Of a stretch of 9,808 nt of DNA, positions 1-6,249 are shown piece by piece. Source of the DNA: an uncultured Fusobacterium sp. (GTDB taxonomy: Bacteria; Fusobacteriota; Fusobacteriia; Fusobacteriales; Fusobacteriaceae). The stretch spans positions 1 through 9,808 of the forward strand of contig UQXM01000064.1 in NCBI GenBank assembly GCA_900545035.1, in the 5' to 3' direction. A program made the translations under genes and the position numbers. Positions within the stretch are counted from its first letter, which is position 1. Each line of letters starts with the position of its first letter. The notes beneath the pieces are model-generated. The model was not told the origin of the DNA and did not search any database. It saw only the letters and a list, made by a program, of their open reading frames with translations.

Positions 1-2
1 TG

Positions 3-485
3 GTACAAGAAGGAAAATTCAGAGAGGATTTATACTATAGATTAAATGTTGTTCCATTTAATATTCTTCCTATTAGAGAAAGAAAAGATGATATTCCCTT
101 GTTTATAAATTATTTTATTCAATATTATAATGTTAAATTAAAAAAACATATAAAAGGTATAACAAAAGAAGCTGAAAATATTCTTCTTAATTATGAATGG
201 CCAGGTAATGTAAGAGAAATTAAAAATATTATTGAATATTTAGAAAATATTATTGATGAAGATTATATAGATACTACTCATATTCCTCTGCATTTTTATA
301 ATAAAAAAATGTCAAATAATTTAAATAATAAAACTCTTAATGAAATTATGAAAGATTATGAAAAATTAGTTTTAACAAAATTATTAAAAAACGTTTCTAC
401 TTTATCTGAAAAAGATAATCTCGCTAAAACTTTAGGAATTAGCAGAGCCACACTTTATCGTAAATTATCAGAATATAATTTATAA
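3..485 (+). CDS. Sigma-54-dependent transcriptional activator, C-terminal part (5' end outside window)
   Basis: This is the last 160 residues of a bacterial enhancer-binding protein, which uses ATP hydrolysis to open promoters bound by sigma-54 RNA polymerase. The frame is open from base 3, so the start lies upstream of the window. Residues 4-31 carry the family signature GKFREDLYYRLNV followed by the (L/I)RER..DIP segment of the AAA+ domain. WPGNVRE at residues 66-72 is the sensor II motif. The last ~22 residues (139-160, LAKTLGISRATLYRKL) form a Fis-type helix-turn-helix that binds upstream DNA. Walker A/B, GAFTGA and any sensory domain are outside the window, so the signal and target genes cannot be named. 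The gene is notably AT-rich even for this genome (9 G/C in bases 121-180). A strong hairpin follows directly. The family call is firm; the specific regulator is unknown. Confidence 0.93.
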   Translation, partial: VQEGKFREDLYYRLNVVPFNILPIRERKDDIPLFINYFIQYYNVKLKKHIKGITKEAENILLNYEWPGNVREIKNIIEYLENIIDEDYIDTTHIPLHFYNKKMSNNLNNKTLNEIMKDYEKLVLTKLLKNVSTLSEKDNLAKTLGISRATLYRKLSEYNL

Positions 486-487
486 GT

Positions 488-522
488 AAAATAACAGAGA
501 GGGGGGCTCTCTGTTATTTTTT
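488..522. terminator. Bidirectional rho-independent terminator between the sigma-54 activator and trxA
   Basis: A 14-bp perfect stem (488-501 with 507-520) has a five-G loop (502-506). Its outer A/T pairs give a U-run for the + transcript and a shorter U-rich tail for the - transcript. It starts 2 bases after the activator stop codon and lies 35 bases past the trxA stop codon, so it probably ends both convergent transcripts. Confidence 0.85.
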
Positions 523-554
523 GGGAGTTTGTAAAATTTTATTTGGTTTTAGGA

Positions 555-866
555 TTATTTTTTTATGAAATTAAGAACTTCATCTTTAGGAAGCAGACCA
601 ACAGTTTTATCCGCCACTTCTCCACTCTTGAATAAAATCATTGTCGGAATAGACATAATTCTAAACTGCGAAGCTAATTCAGGCTGTTCGTCCACATTTA
701 CCTTTACTATTTTTACTGATGATGTTTCAGAAGCTATCTCTTCAAGTACAGGTCCCAATGCTCTGCATGGTCCGCACCAAGTTGCCCAGAAATCAACTAA
801 TACAGGTACATCTGACTTTAAAACTTCCTGTTCAAAATTATCTTTCGTAATATGTAGAATTGCCAT
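555..866 (-). CDS. trxA: Thioredoxin
   Basis: Small cytosolic disulfide reductase that passes electrons from thioredoxin reductase to targets such as ribonucleotide reductase and peroxiredoxins. At 103 residues it has the usual single-domain length. The active site WCGPC is at residues 30-34 (Cys31, Cys34), preceded by the VDFWA strand. The cis-proline loop SIPT is at 72-75 (Pro74), and NVDE at 57-60 is also typical. The ATG is supported by AAGGAGG (875-881), 8 bases upstream. It is the last gene of the leftward group after lemA, but the 92-base gap contains a TATAAT box with a palindrome at the -35 position, so it probably has its own regulated promoter. No reductase gene is adjacent. Confidence 0.97.
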   Translation of the reverse strand: MAILHITKDNFEQEVLKSDVPVLVDFWATWCGPCRALGPVLEEIASETSSVKIVKVNVDEQPELASQFRIMSIPTMILFKSGEVADKTVGLLPKDEVLNFIKK

Positions 867-910
867 TTTCCATTCCTCCTTAGAATTGCCTTAATCATCT
901 TTACAAATTA

Positions 911-954
911 ATTATATTACATTTTCAAAATATTGTATGTGACAAAGTCACATA
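911..954 (-). promoter_or_regulatory. Candidate trxA promoter with palindromic operator
   Basis: Read leftward, a perfect TATAAT (911-916) lies 17 bases from a poor -35 (CATACA, 934-939). Overlapping that -35 is a perfect 8-bp-arm palindrome, TATGTGAC-AAA-GTCACATA (936-954). Its centre (945) is about 41 bases upstream of the predicted start (about 904), which is the usual place for an activator that replaces a weak -35 (class II, as in CRP/FNR proteins). The half-site TGTGA..TCACA resembles CRP sites, but the spacer is 5 rather than 6. The promoter is inferred; the palindrome is directly visible. It could instead be a weak hairpin at the end of lemA. Confidence 0.45.
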
Positions 955-958
955 TAAA

Positions 959-1510
959 TTAAAATTTTATGTTCGGAACTGTATCTGCACTTTCATCTGC
1001 TGTAAACAACTTCTCTTCAGTAAAATGAAATATCCCTGCAAAAATATTTCCCGGTATCATTTTTATTGCCTGATTGTAAGCTGTCACAGTATCATTGTAA
1101 AATTGACGGGAAAAGCCTATTTTATCCTCAATATCTTTCAGCTGCTTTTGAAGTTCTAAAAAATTTGTATCTGCTTTTAAATCAGGATAATTTTCCGATA
1201 CTGCCATAAGTCTTCCCAAAAGTCCGCTGATTTCTCCATTGATTTTCATTTTTTCATTTGGATTTTCCATTGACAAATAACGATTTCTGGCAGAAATTAC
1301 ACTTTCAAGAGTATTTTTTTCATGAGCAGCATATCCTTTTACTGTTTCTACAAGATTGGGAATAAGATCCATTCTTTTCTGCAGCTGTACATCTATCTGA
1401 CTCCATGAATTTTTTACTCTTTCATGTAAAGCAACAAATCTGTTTTGATAAACAATAGTTATTACAATTATCAAAACAATAAAAATAATTAAACCTATCA
1501 CTGCTATCAT
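959..1510 (-). CDS. lemA: LemA family membrane-anchored protein
   Basis: LemA-family protein of 183 residues, the usual length. The N-terminus is one strongly hydrophobic helix (about residues 2-21), followed by a helical cytoplasmic or extracytoplasmic domain. Conserved segments are NSWSQIDVQLQKRMDLIPNLVETVKGYAAHE just after the anchor, a central ENYPDLKA segment, and a C-terminal RQFYNDTVTAYNQAI...PGNIFA stretch. These are hallmarks of the family, whose molecular function is poorly defined. I start at the ATG at 1510 rather than the in-frame GTG at 1519: the Shine-Dalgarno stretch AAAAGGGAG (1519-1527) overlaps that GTG and is 8 bases from the ATG. It lies 34 bases after the thioesterase gene, so the two are probably co-transcribed. 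No htpX-type protease or TPM-domain partner is next to it. Confidence 0.93.
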   Translation of the reverse strand: MIAVIGLIIFIVLIIVITIVYQNRFVALHERVKNSWSQIDVQLQKRMDLIPNLVETVKGYAAHEKNTLESVISARNRYLSMENPNEKMKINGEISGLLGRLMAVSENYPDLKADTNFLELQKQLKDIEDKIGFSRQFYNDTVTAYNQAIKMIPGNIFAGIFHFTEEKLFTADESADTVPNIKF

Positions 1511-1518
1511 AAAATTCA

Positions 1519-1527
1519 CTCCCTTTT
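1519..1527 (-). promoter_or_regulatory. Ribosome binding site that decides the lemA start
   Basis: On the minus strand this reads AAAAGGGAG, 8 bases before the ATG at 1510. Its last base is the first base of the competing GTG (1517-1519), so ribosomes positioned here would use the ATG. Confidence 0.65.
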
Positions 1528-1544
1528 ATTTAAAAATTTTTATT

Positions 1545-1919
1545 CTATCCAAGTTTTGCAAGAAATTTTTCTACATTGATTATAAATCTTTCGTGAGTTC
1601 CTTCTCCTACAATAATATCTTTATAAGTTACTTTAACATCAAAAGTAAGTTTTCTTCCTTCAACTTTTACAAGAGTTGATTCACACATGACCTCATCTCC
1701 CACTTTGTTTGCTCTGTTATGTTTTACATTTACCGATACTCCCACTGTTGATTCTCCTTCATTAAGTTCAGACTGAACCAGTTCGAAAGATGTCTTCTCC
1801 ATAAGGGCTATCATCATAGGCGTTCCGTATACTTCCAAAGTTCCTGATGCAACTCTTGCAGCTGTTTCCTCCGGAGTTACTGTTTTTGTGTAAGATAATT
1901 TCATTCCTTCTTTTAACAT
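1545..1919 (-). CDS. FlK-like hotdog-fold acyl-CoA thioesterase
   Basis: A 124-residue single-domain hotdog protein resembling fluoroacetyl-CoA thioesterase FlK and its many uncharacterised relatives, which hydrolyse acyl-CoA thioesters in the cytosol. The three FlK catalytic residues (Thr42, Glu50, His76 in FlK) align with Thr33 (GTPMMIALME), Glu41 and His67 (VSVNVKHN). The spacings, 8 and 26 residues, are identical. The GTHERFIINVEKF segment near the C-terminus (about 107-119) is also very close to FlK. However, the residue equivalent to the FlK lid Phe36 is Thr27 and the lid region is shorter, so fluoroacetate specificity is not expected. The true substrate is unknown. Start ATG at 1919, with AGGAGG (1930-1935) 10 bases away. 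First gene of the leftward group with lemA. Confidence 0.88.
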   Translation of the reverse strand: MLKEGMKLSYTKTVTPEETAARVASGTLEVYGTPMMIALMEKTSFELVQSELNEGESTVGVSVNVKHNRANKVGDEVMCESTLVKVEGRKLTFDVKVTYKDIIVGEGTHERFIINVEKFLAKLG

Positions 1920-1971
1920 AATTGTGTGTCCTCCTGTTGATTTTTTATATTTTTAATTTGTGTACATTTAT

Positions 1972-2000
1972 ATTATTTCATTTATTGATAAAATAGTAAA
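1972..2000 (-). promoter_or_regulatory. Candidate promoter of the thioesterase-lemA transcript
   Basis: Read leftward: TTTACT (1995-2000), 17-base spacer, AATAAT (1972-1977), which match the sigma-70 consensus in 4 and 5 of 6 positions. It lies in the gap after the GNAT gene, and I see no convincing terminator there, so read-through from the GNAT gene is also possible. The DNA is AT-rich and chance matches are common. Confidence 0.35.
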
Positions 2001-2014
2001 GAAAAATTATTTAA

Positions 2015-2488
2015 TTACAAACTTTTTATCATAACATATTCCTCTTTTGTTTCTTTAAAAATTTTAAATCCTAATTTTTCATATAATTTTACTGCATAAT
2101 TATTTTTTTGAACTGAAAGAGATACTTTTTTATAACCTTTTTCTTTTAAAGTAATAATTATTTTTTTCATCATTTCAGTTCCTATTCCTAATTTTCTATA
2201 TTCTTTATATATTCCTATTGCAAGTGAGGGAGTTTCATCATCAATATTTCCATAATCTTTCATTATTCTACACCATACAGCTCCAATTAATTCTTTATCA
2301 TTTTCTACAACCAAAGCTATATCATGAATACTTTTTCCAAAATTGGAAATATAAATTTGAAGTTCTGGTATATCTACTATATTTTTAGGTGGAGGTATTA
2401 TTCCCTCTGGAATAAAAATAGCCTCGTAAAGAAAATCTTTTAAAAAAACATATTCGGAATTTTTCATTTCACGTATTATATATTGCAT
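2015..2488 (-). CDS. GNAT family N-acetyltransferase
   Basis: A 157-residue single GNAT domain, which transfers acetyl from acetyl-CoA to an amine. The acetyl-CoA pyrophosphate loop (motif A, R-x-x-G-x-G) is YRKLGIGTEMM at 97-107. It is followed by SLSVQKNNYAVKLYEKLGF (123-141), the typical motif B region that ends in a 'LYEKLGF' turn. The N-terminal ~50 residues, including the EGIIPPPKN segment, would shape the acceptor site and do not point to a known subgroup, so the substrate is unknown. ATG at 2488, with GAGGTG 6 bases upstream. It appears to be a single-gene unit with its own promoter right after the gpmI terminator. It is markedly more AT-rich than its neighbours (10 G/C in bases 2101-2160), which suggests a later arrival or weak selection. 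Confidence 0.9.
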   Translation of the reverse strand: MQYIIREMKNSEYVFLKDFLYEAIFIPEGIIPPPKNIVDIPELQIYISNFGKSIHDIALVVENDKELIGAVWCRIMKDYGNIDDETPSLAIGIYKEYRKLGIGTEMMKKIIITLKEKGYKKVSLSVQKNNYAVKLYEKLGFKIFKETKEEYVMIKSL

Positions 2489-2518
2489 TTTTCACCTCAT
2501 AAAATATAATTTTAAGTT

Positions 2519-2527
2519 ATTATAGCA
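2519..2527 (-). promoter_or_regulatory. Extended -10 promoter of the GNAT gene
   Basis: Read leftward this is TGC-TATAAT, a perfect extended -10 element. The position 17 bases upstream has no recognisable -35 because the gpmI terminator stem lies there. Distance to the GNAT ATG is about 30 bases. Confidence 0.55.
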
Positions 2528-2528
2528 T

Positions 2529-2564
2529 AAAAAAGAAAAGAGAGGAATTTCTTCCCCTCTTCTC
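2529..2564 (-). terminator. Rho-independent terminator of tpiA-gpmI
   Basis: On the minus strand a 13-bp stem (2552-2564 with 2535-2547, two G-U wobbles) closes on a GAAA tetraloop (2548-2551) and is followed by six U (2529-2534). It starts 22 bases after the gpmI stop codon. Confidence 0.88.
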
Positions 2565-2585
2565 AAAACTATTAGATGTAATTAA

Positions 2586-4109
2586 CTATTTAATTATTAA
2601 ATTTTCTCCTGTCATCTCTTCAGGTTGTTTAATTCCTAAAATATGAAGCATTGTCGGAGCAATATCTGCAAGTTTACCGTCTTTTAATGAAGCTCCTTCT
2701 GTATGATTTGAAATATAGATAAATGGAACTTCATTTGTTGTATGAGCTGTAAATGGTGCATTAGTTTCCGGGTCTACCATAAGCTCCGCATTTCCGTGGT
2801 CAGCAGTAATAAGCACTGTTCCGTCAAGTGAAAGAACTGTGTCAACAAGAGTTTTTACACATTCATCAACTGTTTTAATTGCTTTTACGGCTGCTTCTAA
2901 AACTCCTGTATGCCCTACCATGTCAGGATTTGCAAAGTTTAAAATAACAACATCAAATTTTCCTGATTCAAGAGCTTCTTTTGCTCCCGCTGTTACTTCA
3001 TAAGCTGACATTTCAGGTTTTAAATCATAAGTTGCAACTTTTGGAGATGCCACTAATTTTCTTTCCTCTCCAGGATATTGAGCTTCCACTCCTCCGTTAA
3101 AGAAAAATGTTACATGGGCATATTTTTCTGTTTCAGCAGTTCTTAATTGAGTAAGTCCTGCCTTAGAAATAACTTCTCCGAAAGTATTTACAATTTCATC
3201 ATCTTTATAAATTACAGGTGCATCAATTGTAGAATCATATTGACGCATACAGTAAACTTTTATAGGAGCAATATTTCTTTCAAAGAAAGTAAATTCTTTG
3301 TCATTGAATGCTCTTGTTATTTGTCTTGCTCTGTCAGGTCTAAAGTTAAAGTTAATTAAAACATCTCCTGTTTTTACAAGCCCTTCTTTATCAATAACAG
3401 TAGGTTTTACAAATTCATCTGTAACTCCCTCTGCATAAGATTTTTTTACAGCTTCAACAGCTGATGTTCCCTGAACACCATTTCCAAGTGTCATATTATC
3501 ATAAGCAATTTTTGTTCTGTCATAGTTTTTATCTCTGTCCATAGCATAGTATCTTCCTGAAACTGTTGCTATTTTTCCAACTCCGATTTCAGTCATTTTA
3601 GCTTCAACTTGTGCTAAGAAATCTGCAGCTGATGAAGGAGGTGTATCTCTTCCATCTAGGAATGCATGAAGATATACTTTAGTCAGCCCATAATTTTTAG
3701 CCATTTGAAGAAGTCCGTAAATATGATCTATATGAGAGTGAACTCCTCCGTCTGATACAAGTCCTGCAAAATGAATTGCTGTATTATTTTCTTTTGCATA
3801 AGAAAATGCTTCTTTCAAAACAGGAATTTCGTAAAATTCTCCATCTCTTATATCTTTTGTAATTTTTACAAGGGGCTGATAGATTACTCTTCCTGCACCT
3901 ATATTAAGATGTCCTACTTCAGAGTTTCCCATTTGTCCCTCAGGAAGTCCGACTGCCTCTCCAGAAGCCTGAAGCTTTGAATGAGGATATTTAGAAAGAA
4001 GTTCTAAATATTCTGCAGGATGAGCATTTTTTATAGCATTAACTTGATTGTCGCAAGGATTTATTCCCCAACCGTCAAGTATCATTAACATTAATGGTTT
4101 TTTATTCAT
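2586..4109 (-). CDS. gpmI: 2,3-bisphosphoglycerate-independent phosphoglycerate mutase
   Basis: Cytosolic glycolytic enzyme that interconverts 3- and 2-phosphoglycerate through a phosphoserine intermediate, with two Mn(II) ions. At 507 residues it has the family length. The alkaline-phosphatase-like metal ligands are visible: Asp12 in ILDGWG, Asp396 and His400 in NPDMVGHTG, Asp437 and His438 in ADHGNAE, and His456 in FTAHTT. The catalytic serine lies in GQMGNSEVGHLNIGAGR (Ser63), and the substrate-binding segments DGRDTPP and GRYYAMDRD are present. Two ATGs occur in tandem. I prefer 4109 over 4112 because it puts the GAGG Shine-Dalgarno 7 rather than 4 bases away and gives the usual MxKKP start. 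It follows tpiA by about 45 bases in the same operon and ends at a strong terminator. Not related to the cofactor-dependent enzyme GpmA. Confidence 0.98.
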   Translation of the reverse strand: MNKKPLMLMILDGWGINPCDNQVNAIKNAHPAEYLELLSKYPHSKLQASGEAVGLPEGQMGNSEVGHLNIGAGRVIYQPLVKITKDIRDGEFYEIPVLKEAFSYAKENNTAIHFAGLVSDGGVHSHIDHIYGLLQMAKNYGLTKVYLHAFLDGRDTPPSSAADFLAQVEAKMTEIGVGKIATVSGRYYAMDRDKNYDRTKIAYDNMTLGNGVQGTSAVEAVKKSYAEGVTDEFVKPTVIDKEGLVKTGDVLINFNFRPDRARQITRAFNDKEFTFFERNIAPIKVYCMRQYDSTIDAPVIYKDDEIVNTFGEVISKAGLTQLRTAETEKYAHVTFFFNGGVEAQYPGEERKLVASPKVATYDLKPEMSAYEVTAGAKEALESGKFDVVILNFANPDMVGHTGVLEAAVKAIKTVDECVKTLVDTVLSLDGTVLITADHGNAELMVDPETNAPFTAHTTNEVPFIYISNHTEGASLKDGKLADIAPTMLHILGIKQPEEMTGENLIIK

Positions 4110-4155
4110 CATTTTTCCTCTCTATAAATTTTTAATAAATCAGATAAAATTTTAA

Positions 4156-4911
4156 TTACATTCCTGCTTTTACTATTTTAGCAAAAGATTCAGCTTCAAG
4201 AGAAGCTCCTCCAACAAGTCCTCCGTCAATATCAGCTTGTGCAAGAAGTTCTTTTGCATTTTCAGCTTTCATTGATCCTCCATATTGGATTGTAATTTCT
4301 TCAGCAGCTTCTGCACCAAACATTTCTGCAAGAACTTTTCTTATTGCTTTGTGAGTTTCTTCTGCAATTTCAGGAGTAGCAGTTTTTCCTGTTCCGATTG
4401 CCCATACTGGTTCGTAAGCAACAACAACTTTAACAGCTTCTTCTTTAGTAAGTCCTGCCATTCCACCTTTGATTTGAGTTTCATTTACAAGATCAGTTCT
4501 TCCTGCTTCTCTGTCTTCTAATTTTTCTCCTATACAAAGAATTGGAATTAATCCATATGATAAAGCACATTTAACTTTTTCGTTTATGAAAGCATCTGTT
4601 TCATGGAAATATTCTCTTCTTTCAGAGTGTCCTAAGATTACATACTCAACACCGATTGCTTTTAACATTTCAGGAGAAACTTCTCCAGTGTAAGCTCCTG
4701 ATGCTTTTGGATACATATTTTCAGCAGCTATTTTAATATCTGATCCCGCAACAGCTTTCACAGCATCAGAAAGAGCAGTAAAAGGTGCTCCGATTACTAC
4801 TTCCACATTTTTTACATCTGCAACCGCAGCTTTTAATTCAGTAAGCATAGCTACAGCTTCTGCATTTGTTTTATTCATTTTCCAGTTTCCGGCAATAATA
4901 GTTTTTCTCAT
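4156..4911 (-). CDS. tpiA: Triosephosphate isomerase
   Basis: Cytosolic TIM-barrel enzyme interconverting dihydroxyacetone phosphate and glyceraldehyde 3-phosphate. It is full length at 251 residues. All catalytic residues are visible: Asn9 and Lys11 in GNWKMN, His95 in VILGHSERR, and Glu167 in VVAYEPVWAIGTGK, which runs into the mobile loop 6. The phosphate-binding segments YGGS (210-213) and GGLVGGASL (230-238) complete the active site. ATG at 4911 with AGGAGG (4920-4925) 8 bases upstream, a strong site suited to high expression. It is the first gene of the tpiA-gpmI pair. No gap, pgk or eno gene is present in the window. Codon use is less AT-biased than in the GNAT gene, as expected for a highly expressed gene. 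Confidence 0.98.
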   Translation of the reverse strand: MRKTIIAGNWKMNKTNAEAVAMLTELKAAVADVKNVEVVIGAPFTALSDAVKAVAGSDIKIAAENMYPKASGAYTGEVSPEMLKAIGVEYVILGHSERREYFHETDAFINEKVKCALSYGLIPILCIGEKLEDREAGRTDLVNETQIKGGMAGLTKEEAVKVVVAYEPVWAIGTGKTATPEIAEETHKAIRKVLAEMFGAEAAEEITIQYGGSMKAENAKELLAQADIDGGLVGGASLEAESFAKIVKAGM

Positions 4912-4980
4912 TTAAAAATCCTCCTGTAATAGATAATTTATTTTTAAATTGTTTTAATATACATTTCATTTCCATTTTTA

Positions 4981-5010
4981 ATTTTAACACACTTTTACAG
5001 AAAGTCCTAA
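4981..5010 (-). promoter_or_regulatory. Candidate tpiA-gpmI promoter
   Basis: Read leftward, an extended -10 TGT-TAAAAT (4981-4989) lies 18 bases from a partial -35 TTAGGA (5005-5010), within the 139-base gap after comFC. The predicted start leaves a leader of about 60 bases. I see no terminator after comFC, so read-through from the rluD operon may add to expression. Confidence 0.33.
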
Positions 5011-5050
5011 TTTTCTATAAGTCAAATTCTGAATTTTTTGTGATTAATTT

Positions 5051-5689
5051 TTATACATTTTCAAAAAAAGTGTGAGCAGCACTGAGTGCAAATACAAAAA
5101 TATTTTTCGGTTTTCCTGCTGTTTCCAATACTTTTGATATTTCATCAACTGTTGTACCTGTTGTTATTATATCATCAACCAGCAGAATATTTTTATCTTT
5201 TGTAATAAAATTTATTTTAAAAGCAGATTTAATATTTATTCTCCGCAGATTTTTGTCATTTAAACTGTGCATGGGGATTGTATTTTTTTCTCTCTCAATA
5301 TTTTTATAATCTATGCCGATTAAGTCAAGAAGAAGAGCCATTTGATTAAATCCTCTCTCAAGATATCTTTCTCTGCTTATTGGAACAGGAACTACCACAT
5401 CAATTTTTTCTTCACGAATAATATCCTTAATTTCCTGTGCCATAAGACTGCTCAGATAAAAAGCTGTATTTTTCTTTCCTTCAAGCTTATAATCTATTAT
5501 AATCTGTCTGATATCTCCCTTATAATTAAAAAGAAAATACACATTTTTTCTTTTCCGCAAATTTTTATTTTTCTCTATTTTTTTACGACAGGCAAAACAT
5601 AGGTTTCCCTCTTCTGCTTTTTGCCCACATAAAGAACATTTTTCAGAAAAAAGAAAATGTCTAAGAATTTGGTTCAGTTTTTGGTTCAA
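5051..5689 (-). CDS. comFC: ComF family phosphoribosyltransferase-like competence protein
   Basis: ComFC-type protein of 212 residues, needed for DNA uptake or processing during natural transformation in other bacteria. An N-terminal zinc ribbon (C18SLC21...C31FAC34) precedes a type I phosphoribosyltransferase domain. Within that domain, VPVPISRERYLERGFNQ (100-116) is the ComF signature and ILLVDDIITTGTT (168-180) is the PRPP-binding loop. I start at TTG (5687-5689), which has AAGGGG 7 bases upstream. The longer GTG start at 5719 lacks a ribosome site and would deepen the overlap with the preceding gene. With the TTG start, the overlap with the upstream zinc ribbon gene is 29 bases, which suggests coupled translation. 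Last gene of the rluD operon. No comFA helicase gene is present here. The family call is secure; whether this organism is competent is unknown. Confidence 0.92.
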   Translation of the reverse strand: MNQKLNQILRHFLFSEKCSLCGQKAEEGNLCFACRKKIEKNKNLRKRKNVYFLFNYKGDIRQIIIDYKLEGKKNTAFYLSSLMAQEIKDIIREEKIDVVVPVPISRERYLERGFNQMALLLDLIGIDYKNIEREKNTIPMHSLNDKNLRRINIKSAFKINFITKDKNILLVDDIITTGTTVDEISKVLETAGKPKNIFVFALSAAHTFFENV

Positions 5690-5900
5690 GATTTTTCCCC
5701 TTAGATTTTTTCTTTTCACTGCTCAAATCTTTATTAAGAATTTTAGCAGAATACATCTCTGTGTACCCGCATTCAGCACAGACTTTCAAATAATATGTCC
5801 CCATTTCGATTTTCAGCCCTGCTTCTTTTTCGGGCAAAATTGCTGTTTTTACATAATATTTTTCACAACCGCATTTCAGACATTTAAAATCCAAATTCAT
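5661..5900 (-). CDS. Small zinc ribbon protein (DUF2082/zinc_ribbon_13-like)
   Basis: A 79-residue protein with two Cys pairs, KCLKCGC near residue 7 and KVCAECGYTEMYSAKIL near residue 40, spaced to hold one zinc. The second pair followed by GYTE(M/F)Y resembles the 'nucleic-acid-binding Zn-ribbon' family PF09855, from memory. Function unknown. The last ~20 residues are a charged Lys/Glu/Ser-rich tail that overlaps the start of comFC. The start is uncertain: GTG (5903), ATG (5900) and TTG (5894) are all close to a GGGGTG stretch that could serve as ribosome site, and I chose the ATG. It overlaps the 3' end of yraN by 17 bases and comFC by 29 bases, so it is clearly part of the operon. Its place between yraN and comFC hints at a nucleic-acid role, but that is inference. 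Confidence 0.78.
   Translation of the reverse strand: MNLDFKCLKCGCEKYYVKTAILPEKEAGLKIEMGTYYLKVCAECGYTEMYSAKILNKDLSSEKKKSKGKNLEPKTEPNS
5697..5702 (-). promoter_or_regulatory. Ribosome binding site that decides the comFC start
   Basis: AAGGGG on the minus strand, inside the zinc ribbon gene and 7 bases before a TTG codon in the comFC frame. It is the only good site near the start of comFC. Confidence 0.55.
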
Positions 5901-6249
5901 CACCCCAAATTATATTTTTAATCCACTCGGGCTTTGTGTTTCTTCCATTAAACACAACAGCATCAAATCGTATATCGCACTCTGAATATCTGTTTTTAAA
6001 AAGAAACTCTCTGGCAGAAAGATACATTCTTTTTCTTTTGGTATAACCGATTGCTTGTTCTCCTCTGCCGAAAAAATCCGTTGTCCTCTGTTTTACTTCT
6101 ATAAAAATAATAAGGTTTTCTTTTTCGGCTATTAAATCTATCTCACCGAATTTTGTAAAATAATTTTTTGTTACAATCATATACCCCTGCTCCGAAAGAA
6201 ATCGGGCAGCATACTCTTCAAACAAAGCTCCCTGCTCTCTTTTATTCAT
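5884..6249 (-). CDS. yraN: UPF0102 family endonuclease-like protein YraN
   Basis: A 121-residue member of UPF0102 (PF02021), a restriction-endonuclease-like fold of uncertain function often found beside rnhB. The family core is clear: an N-terminal basic/Glu region (REQGALFEEYAARFLSEQGY), GEIDLIA at 35-41, and FIEVKQR at 49-55. The pattern Glu36/Asp38...Glu51-x-Lys53 matches a PD-(D/E)xK-type metal site. QAIGYTKRKRM (66-75) is the usual conserved helix. The ATG overlaps the rnhB stop codon (ATGAATAA, 8-base overlap), and GAGG lies 9 bases upstream. Part of the rluD-rnhB-yraN run. Nuclease activity in this protein is inferred. Confidence 0.92.
   Translation of the reverse strand: MNKREQGALFEEYAARFLSEQGYMIVTKNYFTKFGEIDLIAEKENLIIFIEVKQRTTDFFGRGEQAIGYTKRKRMYLSAREFLFKNRYSECDIRFDAVVFNGRNTKPEWIKNIIWGDEFGF

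Noticed and set aside
565..894. Open frame on the + strand opposite trxA
   Set aside because: It is the antisense shadow of a clear thioredoxin gene, has no ribosome site, and its composition has no protein-family features.
4112..4915. Frameshift or pseudogene at the tpiA/gpmI junction
   Set aside because: Both frames are full length with all catalytic residues, and the gap is a normal 40-odd bases with a ribosome site.
5022..5038. AAATTC-A-GAATTT inverted repeat after comFC as a terminator
   Set aside because: A one-base loop cannot form, the stem is only A/T-rich, and no proper U-run follows.
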